Assembly (NCBI GenBank): GCA_000402835.1
Contig: AQRZ01000056.1
Location: 1 to 13,223, forward strand
From: Synergistetes bacterium JGI 0000079-D21
Lineage (GTDB): Bacteria; Synergistota; Synergistia; Synergistales; 79-D21
Direction: 5' to 3'
DNA: 13,223 nucleotides
The first letter of the stretch is position 1; every line of letters starts with the position of its first letter. The position numbers were made by a program, and so were the translations under genes. Below the pieces are notes generated by a model. That model made no database searches and had not been told where the DNA came from. It saw only the letters and a list, made by a program, of their open reading frames with translations. Shown here piece after piece: positions 5,988-11,877 of this stretch.

Positions 5988-6383
5988 GTGGTCGAGAAGA
6001 TCGTGAAGTTCGAGGACGACTGGGCGAAAGAGTTGACGCCGGAGCAGTTCCGGATCACGCGGAAGAAGGGGACGGAGCCGCCCTTCTCCGGCAGGTACTG
6101 GGATCACCACGAGGACGGGACGTACGTTTGCGTCTGCTGCGGAAACGAGCTTTTCGACTCGAGGGACAAGTTCGATTCCGGCACGGGCTGGCCCAGCTTC
6201 AAGAAGCCCCTTGGCGCCGACCGCGTCGAAACCCGGGAAGACCTCAGCCATTTCATGCGGAGGGTCGAAGTGCTCTGCGCCCGGTGCGACGCGCACCTGG
6301 GGCACGTCTTCGACGACGGGCCCCCGCCGACGGGGAAGCGCTACTGCATCAACTCCGCGTCCCTGGACTTCAGGCCCCGCTGA
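5988..6383 (+). CDS. msrB: Peptide-methionine (R)-S-oxide reductase
   Basis: MsrB reduces the R epimer of methionine sulfoxide in oxidised proteins. The 131 residues include two zinc CxxC pairs (Cys48/Cys51 in [11 protein letters not shown] and Cys97/Cys100 in [13 protein letters not shown]), the GTGWPSF loop at 65-71, and the catalytic Cys120 in [11 protein letters not shown]. Length and order match single-domain cytosolic MsrB; no MsrA domain is fused and no signal peptide is visible. The start is a GTG with GGGAGG 8 bases upstream, inside the end of the truncated deaminase frame. An overlapping ATG at 5981 is in another frame and yields only a shadow. A strong stem-loop begins over its stop codon. 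Together with the peroxiredoxin it indicates an oxidative-damage repair capacity, although the two are not in one operon. Confidence 0.96.
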   Translation: MVEKIVKFEDDWAKELTPEQFRITRKKGTEPPFSGRYWDHHEDGTYVCVCCGNELFDSRDKFDSGTGWPSFKKPLGADRVETREDLSHFMRRVEVLCARCDAHLGHVFDDGPPPTGKRYCINSASLDFRPR

Positions 6384-6417
6384 GGGAGGCCCGGTCCGTT
6401 CGGCGGGCCCCCCTCAG
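6380..6417. terminator. Stem-loop between convergent msrB and the 57-aa ORF
   Basis: CTGAGGG (6380-6386) pairs with CCCTCAG (6411-6417), and GGCCCG (6388-6393) with CGGGCC (6404-6409), with one A-C mismatch and a 10-base loop. It overlaps the msrB stop codon. There is no clear U-run on either side, so it may be a bidirectional 3'-end structure rather than a fully intrinsic terminator. Confidence 0.6.
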
Positions 6418-6435
6418 GGCGTCCGGATGAAGAAG

Positions 6436-6609
6436 TCAGCGTCCTTTTGCCGGGTGGGAGCGTTCCCAGTCGGACATGAATCCTGTAGCCGCCCGTGCCT
6501 CCTGGTAAGCCAGGGCCAGGCCGGTCTGCTCGTCGAGCAGCGCTTCCGCGTCGATGCTCCTGGTGATCCCCATTTGCGTATGAAGCCGCACGTTTTTGTT
6601 TTCCATCAT
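6436..6609 (-). CDS. Small hypothetical protein (57 aa) downstream of paaK
   Basis: I do not recognise a family. The ORF is supported by an excellent AAGGAGG ribosome site about 8 bases before tandem ATGs, by placement 29 bp after the paaK stop on the same strand, and by the stem-loop that follows it. The product is hydrophilic, with a predicted helical centre (AEALLDEQTGLALAYQEARA, residues 21-40), no cysteine and no membrane segment. A basic end (SHPAKGR) closes it. Since no promoter or terminator lies between paaK and this ORF, it should be co-transcribed with paaK and share its leader attenuation. It might be a small partner or regulator of the ligase, but nothing in the sequence shows that. 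Confidence 0.65.
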   Translation of the reverse strand: MMENKNVRLHTQMGITRSIDAEALLDEQTGLALAYQEARAATGFMSDWERSHPAKGR

Positions 6610-6638
6610 CTTGACTCCCTCCTTATGGTTTATAGGAT

Positions 6639-7883
6639 TCAAGCCGCTTTCCGGATGCGGACGGCCTTGCCGGTGGAGCGTTCCAGGGTCCCGGGGGCCA
6701 GCAGGTTGAAGCCGACCCGGATGCCGAGTCCCTCGTTGAGCTTTTTCGAGGCGAAGCGGGCCAGGTTCCGGGAAGCTTCCTCGTCCAGTGCCGCCTCGGA
6801 TTCGCAGTGGACGGTCAGTTCCTTCAGGTAATCTTTTTCGGTGACCTCCAGCTGGTAGTTCAGGGAAAGCCCGGCGATCCGGGCCAGCAGCGCTTCCACC
6901 TGCGACGGGTAGACGTTCACGCCGCGGATGATGAGCATGTCGTCGCTGCGCCCCTTGACGCGTGCCAGGCGGATGCCGGTTCTGCCGCACGGACAGGGTT
7001 CCGGGATGATGCGGGTGAGGTCCCGGGTCCGGTAGCGGACCAGCGGCATGGCTTCCTTGGTGAGGGTGGTGATCACCAGTTCGCCTTCCTCTCCCTCCGG
7101 CAGCACTTCGCCGGTAGCCGGGTCGATGATCTCGGCGAGAAAATGCCTGCTGTTCAGGTGGAGGCCGCTGCGGCAGCCGCATTCCATGGCCACGCCGGGG
7201 CCGATGATCTCCGAAAGCCCGTAGGAGTCGATGGCCACGACGTCCAGTTCCTTCTCGATGCGCTCGCGCATAGCCTCGGACCAGGCTTCCCCGCCCAGGA
7301 TCACCATGCGCAGGGGGATCCGTTCCCGGATGTTCCTTTCCCGGATCAGCTCCGCCAGGTGCAGGGCGTAGGACGGGGTGCTGGTCAGGACGGTGGTGCC
7401 GAGATCCTCCATCAGGAGGAGCTGCCGCTCCGTGAAGCCGCCTCCCGTCGGGACAACGGCGGCCCCGATGGCCTCGGCGCCGTAGTGGAACCCAAGGGCG
7501 CCGGTGAAAAGGCCGTAGCCGAGAATGACCTGGAAGGTGTCATCCGCGGTGACCCCGGCGGTTTCCAGGCAGTTTGCCATGCACTCGGTCCAGGAAGCGA
7601 TGTCGTTTCTCGTGTAGGCGACAACGGTGGGTTTCCCCGTCGTCCCGGAGGAAGCGTGGTAGCGCACGAGCTCCCGCTTGTCGCAGGCCAGCAGGCCGGT
7701 GGGGTAGGCGTCCCGCATGTACTGCTTGGTCGTGAAGGGCAGGCGTCGGAGATCTTCCGGCTTCCTGATGTCCTCGGGGGTGACACCGGCTTGCTCCATC
7801 CTGCACCGGGTCAGGGGAACTCGGTCCCAAACCCGCCTGACGGTCCTCTGCAGCGCTTCCATGCTTCCCTGTTCCCATTCCAT
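6639..7883 (-). CDS. paaK: Phenylacetate/arylacetate-CoA ligase (PaaK family)
   Basis: PaaK enzymes activate phenylacetate, or indole- and hydroxyphenylacetate, to CoA thioesters with ATP through an acyl-adenylate. Of the 414 residues, the adenylate-forming P-loop is SSGTTGKPT at 78-86, the acyl/adenine strand is YGLSE at 221-225, and VRYRTRDLT at 282-290 holds the hinge-side Asp. The PaaK-specific C-terminal domain starts at GRSDDMLIIRGVNVYPSQVE (311-330), and STGKAVRI near the end places the A10-type Lys. CPCG at 297-300 is also usual in this family. The ATG at 7883 was chosen because AAGGAG lies 11 bases upstream and the frame before it overlaps the intrinsic terminator. It is followed by the 57-aa ORF and preceded by a Phe/Tyr leader attenuator. 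No paa catabolic genes or indolepyruvate oxidoreductase genes adjoin it, so catabolic versus anabolic use of the product rests on the leader. Substrate preference is not decided by sequence. Confidence 0.93.
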   Translation of the reverse strand: MEWEQGSMEALQRTVRRVWDRVPLTRCRMEQAGVTPEDIRKPEDLRRLPFTTKQYMRDAYPTGLLACDKRELVRYHASSGTTGKPTVVAYTRNDIASWTECMANCLETAGVTADDTFQVILGYGLFTGALGFHYGAEAIGAAVVPTGGGFTERQLLLMEDLGTTVLTSTPSYALHLAELIRERNIRERIPLRMVILGGEAWSEAMRERIEKELDVVAIDSYGLSEIIGPGVAMECGCRSGLHLNSRHFLAEIIDPATGEVLPEGEEGELVITTLTKEAMPLVRYRTRDLTRIIPEPCPCGRTGIRLARVKGRSDDMLIIRGVNVYPSQVEALLARIAGLSLNYQLEVTEKDYLKELTVHCESEAALDEEASRNLARFASKKLNEGLGIRVGFNLLAPGTLERSTGKAVRIRKAA

Positions 7884-7909
7884 CGCGATCACGTCTCCTT
7901 TCGGGAAAT

Positions 7910-7947
7910 AAAAAAAGGCCGGGATCCCTTTTCGGGGACCCCGGCCT
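7910..7947 (-). terminator. Intrinsic terminator of the paaK leader (attenuator)
   Basis: On the minus strand AGGCCGGGGTCCC (7947-7935), a CGAAAA loop and GGGATCCCGGCCT (7928-7916) form a 13-bp stem followed by a T run (7915-7910). The one imperfect position is a G-U pair in minus-strand RNA but an A-C mismatch in plus-strand RNA, so the structure is built for minus-strand transcription. It stands just before the paaK ribosome site, where a terminator makes sense only as a conditional one. Confidence 0.9.
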
Positions 7948-7997
7948 CGAATCGGCACGGACGCCTAGGCGTCGGCCCTCCGAGGGGGTCCCACGCC
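7935..7997 (-). promoter_or_regulatory. Alternative pairings of the paaK attenuator
   Basis: GGGACCCC at 7992-7985, inside the leader codons for Gly24-Pro25-Pro26, is exactly complementary to GGGGTCCC at 7942-7935, the 5' arm of the terminator. Pairing them would destroy the terminator. A competing helix, GGCGT (7997-7993) with ACGCC (7972-7968), would enclose and occupy GGGACCCC. The three segments give the 1:2, 2:3 and 3:4 choices expected for ribosome-controlled attenuation. Pairings were found by eye; no folding energies were calculated. Confidence 0.7.
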
Positions 7998-8060
7998 GGT
8001 AAAATAATAGCGGATGGCGAAGAAGCGATTCGTCTTAGGGGTTACGGAATGAAGTCTCAT
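7965..8060 (-). CDS. Phe/Tyr-rich leader peptide of paaK (31 aa)
   Basis: The short ORF starts at the ATG at 8060 with GGAGGA (8071-8066) 5 bases ahead and ends at the TAG at 7967-7965. Residues 11-20 read NRFFAIRYYF, that is Phe-Phe at 13-14 and Tyr-Tyr-Phe at 18-20, five aromatic residues in eight. A Pro/Arg-rich end (GPPRRADA) follows. It lies about 28 bases after the expected transcript start of a consensus promoter and 18 bases before the attenuator stem. Known leader peptides such as PheL act by ribosome stalling at runs of the regulated amino acid, and the codon position here fits. A stall at the aromatic codons leaves the antiterminator bases at codons 24-26 mostly free, while a ribosome at the stop codon would cover them. 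Phe and Tyr, not Trp, should be the signals. The stop codon sits in a perfect palindrome, GACGCCTAGGCGTC (7960-7973). Confidence 0.85.
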   Translation of the reverse strand: MRLHSVTPKTNRFFAIRYYFTGVGPPRRADA

Positions 8061-8094
8061 TTTCTTCCTCCGCGAATTGCAGATATTGTGGTGC

Positions 8095-8123
8095 TTTATA
8101 GCACCGATTAAATACGATGTCAA
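8095..8123 (-). promoter_or_regulatory. Sigma-70 promoter of the leader-paaK-ORF57 unit
   Basis: On the minus strand TTGACA (8123-8118) is a perfect -35 box and TATAAA (8100-8095) the -10, with a 17-base spacer. The start of transcription is expected near 8089, giving a leader RNA of about 205 bases before the paaK ATG. The region is AT-rich in otherwise GC-rich DNA. Confidence 0.87.
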
Positions 8124-8183
8124 GCCCTGCGAGGCGCCGATTTTTCTGACGCCTTGGTCTACCCTTTCACCCAGATAGTAGGG

Positions 8184-8189
8184 TATAAT
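8184..8189 (+). promoter_or_regulatory. TATAAT -10 box for the 171-aa gene
   Basis: A perfect TATAAT lies 29 bases before the GTG start. No good -35 is present at 16-18 bases (ACCCTT at 8161-8166). The -10 is overlapped by an inverted repeat, TACCCT (8160-8165) with AGGGTA (8180-8185), which could bind a regulator replacing -35 contacts. The minus-strand paaK promoter lies 61 bp away, so the two are divergent. Confidence 0.5.
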
Positions 8190-8218
8190 GCTTTCAAAGC
8201 GGAAGGAGGCTGCATGCC

Positions 8219-8734
8219 GTGAAGAAGAGCGAGTTCGAAACCTACGTTGATTTGCGCCGGAAGCTGGAGCAAAGGGGGGTGGAGCTCTGCCGCCTGTATG
8301 CGAAGGCGTACTACGGGGTGGAAGAAGACGACCGTGACATCGTGATCACCGATATCGAGGTGGGCCCTAGCGGGCGGGTCATGTTCACCTACTCCGTCGG
8401 GGACCTGGATGAAACCCTTTACCTTCCCCCTGAGTACATCTGGCGGACCGACGAAGAGGTTCTCGTCCTCATGCAGCTGGACCGCCAGGTGAAGGACGAG
8501 GCGATGAAAAGGCAGCGGGCCAAGGCTGCCGAAAAGCCGGCTGCCGCGCGCAAAACGGAGGAAAAGGAGGGAATGGAGATGGACAGGGAACCCGAAGTCG
8601 TGCTGAACTTGAACTGCACGTCGGACCTGAGCTGCTTTATCGAGTACATCGACTACGATCTCCAGGAACTGCGGGACATGATCTCCGACCTCGACCGGGG
8701 ATGGGTGGAGCACGCCCAGCAAGGTCACGCCTAG
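8219..8734 (+). CDS. Hypothetical protein, 171 aa, two segments joined by a charged linker
   Basis: I do not recognise a family. The GTG start has AAGGAGG at 8203-8209, 9 bases ahead; the nearer ATG at 8214 meets a stop after one codon. Residues 1-89 look folded, with an N-terminal helix (ETYVDLRRKLEQRGVELCRL) and a strand-rich middle (DIVITDIEV, RVMFTYSV, ETLYLPPEYIW). Residues 90-126 are a Lys/Glu/Ala-rich linker likely to be disordered or helical. Residues 127-171 form an acidic tail (VVLNLNCTSDLSCFIEYIDYD then a helix LQELRDMISDLDRGW). No signal peptide or membrane segment is seen, so it should be cytosolic. It is a single-gene unit with its own -10 box and a strong terminator. A second good ribosome site inside the linker precedes ATG codons at 8573 and 8579, so the tail may also be made alone. 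Confidence 0.75.
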   Translation: MKKSEFETYVDLRRKLEQRGVELCRLYAKAYYGVEEDDRDIVITDIEVGPSGRVMFTYSVGDLDETLYLPPEYIWRTDEEVLVLMQLDRQVKDEAMKRQRAKAAEKPAAARKTEEKEGMEMDREPEVVLNLNCTSDLSCFIEYIDYDLQELRDMISDLDRGWVEHAQQGHA

Positions 8735-8767
8735 CCGTTACGGTCATTTTTGTGATGAAGGTCCAAC

Positions 8768-8798
8768 CCGGCGGGGAGCGACCCGCCGGACTTTTTTT
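8768..8798 (+). terminator. Intrinsic terminator after the 171-aa gene
   Basis: CCGGCGGG (8768-8775), a GAGCGA loop and CCCGCCGG (8782-8789) form a perfect 8-bp GC stem, followed after AC by seven Ts (8792-8798). It starts 33 bases after the stop codon and ends 6 bases before the convergent HAD gene. Confidence 0.9.
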
Positions 8799-8803
8799 GA
8801 CGT

Positions 8804-9430
8804 CTACAGGTTCGAAACCCGCGATCGGATCTCAGCCTCGGCGGTTTCCGGGTCCTGGCAAAGGACGACCCGGATTCCGAATTGCGCCGCCCGAGTAAGG
8901 TTCGAGGCGCGGTCGTCCACGAGCAGGACTTCGGGGCCCTGGAGGTCGAGGTCTTGCAGGAGGCAAAGGTAAGCTGCGGCCTCGTCCTTGGTCCTGCCGG
9001 TCCTGAAGCTGTTGTGCACAAGGTCGAACTTCCACAGGAACGGCGTCTTCCGGTCCAGGGCCTCCAGCCAGTCGGTCTGGTCGCTCAGGATCGCGACCTT
9101 CAGTCCCCGCTTGCGGAGCCATTCAGCGAGATCGAGCATGCGGGGGCGCAGGGTGAAACCGTCCAGGATGGCCTTGCGGAGGGTACGGTCCTGTGCCTGG
9201 ATGCCCGTTTCCGCCCGGAAGGCGTTCCAGAAATCCGCCTCGCAAGCCTGCCCCCTTACGTACCCCGATGACTTGACAAGGCGTTCGCCGGCATCGAGGG
9301 CCCTCTCCTCCCCGATCCCGAAGTCCCGCCCGATCCGTTTCAGACCGCTGACGAAGCCCTCTTCCGCCAGGACCCCGCCAAAGTCGAACACGACCGCCCT
9401 CAGTGTGGCCGTCCCAGTCCTTTCGTTCAT
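8804..9430 (-). CDS. HAD-family hydrolase (HAD-IA, YihX-like)
   Basis: The 208-residue cytosolic protein has the four HAD motifs in order. Motif I is VVFDFGGVL with nucleophile Asp16; the second position is Gly18 in place of Asp, as in the FDLGNV/FDFGGV branch. Motif II is Ser116 in VAILSDQTDW, motif III is Lys148 in GRTKDEAA, and motif IV is Asp172-Asp173 in VLLVDDRASN. The helical cap lies between about residues 25 and 95. Members of this branch are mostly phosphatases on sugar phosphates or nucleotides; the substrate cannot be predicted here. The ATG is preceded by AAGGAGG about 10 bases upstream. The gene stands alone between a convergent terminator and the divergent acyl-CoA synthetase promoter, with a TACAAT -10-like box near 9470 as a possible promoter. 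Confidence 0.88.
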   Translation of the reverse strand: MNERTGTATLRAVVFDFGGVLAEEGFVSGLKRIGRDFGIGEERALDAGERLVKSSGYVRGQACEADFWNAFRAETGIQAQDRTLRKAILDGFTLRPRMLDLAEWLRKRGLKVAILSDQTDWLEALDRKTPFLWKFDLVHNSFRTGRTKDEAAAYLCLLQDLDLQGPEVLLVDDRASNLTRAAQFGIRVVLCQDPETAEAEIRSRVSNL

Positions 9431-9510
9431 CCTTTTGATCCCTCCTTTGGAAAGGCTGTCGTCGATATTGTACCCGTTCCCCGTTTGGGGAGATTGGACG
9501 GAGGTATGCC

Positions 9511-9539
9511 TTTACTGGAGCGCCGGGAAAGGCTATAAA
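9511..9539 (+). promoter_or_regulatory. Probable promoter of the acyl-CoA synthetase operon
   Basis: TTTACT (9511-9516, 4 of 6 consensus bases) and TATAAA (9534-9539) are 17 bases apart. The expected start near 9546 leaves a leader of about 30 bases with GGGAGGAG before the ATG at 9575. A small inverted repeat TCCCC-gttt-GGGGA (about 9478-9491) lies upstream. Confidence 0.55.
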
Positions 9540-9574
9540 GGCATCAGTGCCATCGACGGGAGGAGTTGTCGAGG

Positions 9575-11089
9575 ATGGAAAGATTCCAGCGGCTCGAGTC
9601 GGAGATCGGGAGACGAAACGCCTCTTTCCCCGATGAAAGGTGCCTCTGGTGGAACGGCTCCTGGTGGAGCCGGAAAACATTTGCCGAAAAGGTGGAGGCT
9701 GCCGCAAGGACCCTGGAGGCTAGGGGCTTCCGGGCAGGCGAGCGGCTGGCCTGCTTCCTGCCGAACTGTCCGACGGTTGCCGTGCTTTCGGTCGCCGCGT
9801 GGAGGCTGGGGGGAGCCTTCGTTCCCCTGAACATGAAGGCGGGGCCCCCCTCGATCCTGAAGATCCTCCGCCACGTGGAACCTGCCGGGGTTTTCCTGCA
9901 CGAGAGCCTGGAACCCCTGGTGGAGGCCCTCGAAAAGGAGGGGATTCCTTCGGCGACGGTCGGCATGGAAGGGGACCTTCCTCCCCTCTCCCTGCGTCCC
10001 GTTACGCGCGAATCAGAGGAAATGGCGGTCATCTTCGCCACATCGGGCACCACGGGCGACCCGAAGGCGGTCCCGCTGACCCATGCAAACCTCTTCGACA
10101 ACGCGAGGGGCGTCCACGAGTGCATCGAGGGATTTGAAACGGGCCGGGTGCTCATGAACGTCCTGCCCAATTTCCATGCCCTGGGGTATACTGTCTGCGG
10201 GCTGCTGCCCCTGATGTTCGGGCTCCCGCAAGTTATCCTGCCTTCCTTCATCCCGATCCGGAACGTTTTTGAAGCGCTGAGGGCTACGGAGACGGAGATC
10301 CTGATCGCCGTGCCCACGATGCTGCCCTTCATTCTCGGAGCCGTGGGAAAGGGCGAAAAGTGCCCGGATTCGCTGAAGTACATCCTCACGGGCGGCGGCA
10401 GGCTCGACCCGACCCTGGACGCCAGGGTCCGGGAAGCGCTCGGCGTGGTCATTTTCGAGGGGTACGGGCTCACCGAGACCTCGCCGGTCATCTCCGCGAA
10501 CCGTTCCTTCGCCTCGAAAAAAACAGGCACGGTCGGGCCGGTTCTCCCCGGATACGAGGTCCAGGTCAAAAATCCCGAGGGCCGGTTGATGGGGCCCGGC
10601 GAGGACGGGCTGCTGTGGGTCCGCGGTCCGTCGGTCTTCTCGGGGTACTTCCGGTCCCCGGAGATGACGGCCGAGAGGATCGCGGACGGGTGGTTCAACA
10701 CCGGCGACATCGTCCGGGTCGATGAAGACGGCTACATCGAGATCCTGGACCGGGCAAGCGACCTCATCATCGTCGGGGGGTTCAACGTTTACCCGCAGGA
10801 GATCGAGACGGTGCTCAACGAGGTCCCCGGGGTGGCCATGTCGGCGGTCATCGGCATCCCCAACGCGGTTTCGGGCGAGGTGCCGAAGGCGTTCGTGGTC
10901 CCCAAGGAAGGGGCGGAGCTCTCCGCCCAGTCTTTGATCGCCCACTGCAAGGAGCACTTGGCTCACTACAAGGTGCCGCGCAAGGTGGAGTTCGTTTCCG
11001 AGCTTCCCCTTTCAAGCGTGGGAAAGGTCCTCCGGCGCGAACTCAGGCGTCGCGAGAAGGAACCGGGCAAGTCCGTGCAGGAGGGCTAG
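9575..11089 (+). CDS. Fatty acyl-CoA / acyl-ACP synthetase (AMP-binding superfamily)
   Basis: The enzyme activates a carboxylic acid with ATP and transfers it to CoA or a carrier protein. Of the 504 residues, the P-loop is ATSGTTGDPK at 155-164, YGLTETSP is at 297-304, NTGD at 375-378 carries the conserved Asp, and DLIIVGGFNVYPQEIE at 396-411 is the fatty-acid-type signature with the domain hinge before it. Lys484 in SSVGKVLRREL is the adenylation lysine. LPNFHALGYTVCGLL near 197-211 and the Gly-rich ILTGGGRL recall the synthetase half of Aas and other medium/long-chain ligases. No membrane segment is evident. The ATG at 9575 was preferred to the in-frame TTG at 9566 because it leaves 9 bases after GGGAGGAG. 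The gene is followed after 2 bp by the TPR gene and forms an operon with it and the hydrolase. Chain length and acceptor are not determined. Confidence 0.93.
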   Translation: MERFQRLESEIGRRNASFPDERCLWWNGSWWSRKTFAEKVEAAARTLEARGFRAGERLACFLPNCPTVAVLSVAAWRLGGAFVPLNMKAGPPSILKILRHVEPAGVFLHESLEPLVEALEKEGIPSATVGMEGDLPPLSLRPVTRESEEMAVIFATSGTTGDPKAVPLTHANLFDNARGVHECIEGFETGRVLMNVLPNFHALGYTVCGLLPLMFGLPQVILPSFIPIRNVFEALRATETEILIAVPTMLPFILGAVGKGEKCPDSLKYILTGGGRLDPTLDARVREALGVVIFEGYGLTETSPVISANRSFASKKTGTVGPVLPGYEVQVKNPEGRLMGPGEDGLLWVRGPSVFSGYFRSPEMTAERIADGWFNTGDIVRVDEDGYIEILDRASDLIIVGGFNVYPQEIETVLNEVPGVAMSAVIGIPNAVSGEVPKAFVVPKEGAELSAQSLIAHCKEHLAHYKVPRKVEFVSELPLSSVGKVLRRELRRREKEPGKSVQEG

Positions 11090-11091
11090 CC

Positions 11092-11877
11092 TTGGAAGAA
11101 AAGAAGACGCCGCCGGCGGGCGAACCCGCGGGCACGGAACCCGTTGGGACGGACCTTCCCGACATCCCGGAGGAGGAGCTTCACGAGGGCCCAAGGAAGT
11201 GGTGGACCCGCCAGAATGTCCTATTCGTCCTGTTTTTCGCCCTGGTCCTGCTTTCCGTGGCGGGATTCTACATCCAGAGGGGAATTGTCCAGGGCTATGA
11301 GCACCGGGGTGACCGCTACCTTGACCAAAAGGACTACGAAAAGGCCCTGAGGTACTTTCTCAAGGCCGCCGATCACGATCCCAAGAACCCGAGGGTCATC
11401 TTCTCCGTCGGCAAGGCGATGCTGGCCCTCGGTAGGGGCCACGAGGCCCTGCAGGCTTTCCGGTCCAGTTTCCGGCTCGGCGGGGCCAGCGCGGAGCTCT
11501 ACCTATACATGGGGTTCGCGGAAAACCGCATCGGCAGGCCCGACCAGGCGGAGCGGTTCTTCGAAAACGCCCTGAAAATCGACAGGAAACTTTTCGCGGC
11601 CCACAGGGAGCTGGGGATGCTCCGGCTGCGGGCCGATGACCCGGCGGCCGCGGAGAGCCACCTCTTCCAGGCCCTGAAGGGGTATTCGGCGGAGAAGGAT
11701 CCCGAGCTTTACCGCACCCTGTCCCAAGTCCAGGTCCGGCTTCAGCTCTACGAAAAAGCCTCCGGAACGCTGGCGGACATCCTCAAGGCGGACCCGGGCG
11801 ATGCCGAGGCGAAGGCCTTGCTGGAGAAGGTCAAGCGGGCCCTCGAGATGGAGCGCCTCTACCGGAGGTTCCGATGA
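11092..11877 (+). CDS. Membrane-anchored TPR-repeat protein
   Basis: The start is a TTG at 11092, 6 bases after AGGAGGG, immediately after the synthetase stop. The 261 residues have an acidic, Pro-rich cytoplasmic head (1-40), one membrane helix (NVLFVLFFALVLLSVAGFYI, 42-61) without a cleavage site, and about five tetratricopeptide-like helix pairs from residue 70 to about 250. The first pair (HRGDRYLDQKDYEKALRYFL, then KAADHDPKNP) fits the TPR consensus best, with further units near 104, 138, 170 and 206. Topology should be N-in with the repeats outside the membrane. Such proteins act as scaffolds in envelope or secretion complexes; no partner is named by the sequence. Its stop overlaps the hydrolase start (ATGA), so the two are translationally coupled and may work on the same side of the membrane. 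Confidence 0.88.
   Translation: MEEKKTPPAGEPAGTEPVGTDLPDIPEEELHEGPRKWWTRQNVLFVLFFALVLLSVAGFYIQRGIVQGYEHRGDRYLDQKDYEKALRYFLKAADHDPKNPRVIFSVGKAMLALGRGHEALQAFRSSFRLGGASAELYLYMGFAENRIGRPDQAERFFENALKIDRKLFAAHRELGMLRLRADDPAAAESHLFQALKGYSAEKDPELYRTLSQVQVRLQLYEKASGTLADILKADPGDAEAKALLEKVKRALEMERLYRRFR

Noticed and set aside
7910..7947. Plus-strand terminator for an upstream plus-strand transcript
   Set aside because: The T run and the G-U-tolerated stem position are correct only for minus-strand RNA, and no plus-strand gene ends here.
7884..7958. 25-codon N-terminal extension of PaaK
   Set aside because: The extra codons run through the intrinsic terminator stem and T run and lack a ribosome site; the ATG at 7883 fits the family better.
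7884..8089. T-box or metabolite riboswitch in the paaK leader
   Set aside because: No T-box core sequence was noticed, and a well-formed translated short ORF with aromatic codons explains the terminator better.
6807..8111. 434-codon plus-strand frame over paaK and its leader
   Set aside because: Antisense shadow of paaK with no recognisable domain; it also crosses the leader, promoter and terminator of the real gene.
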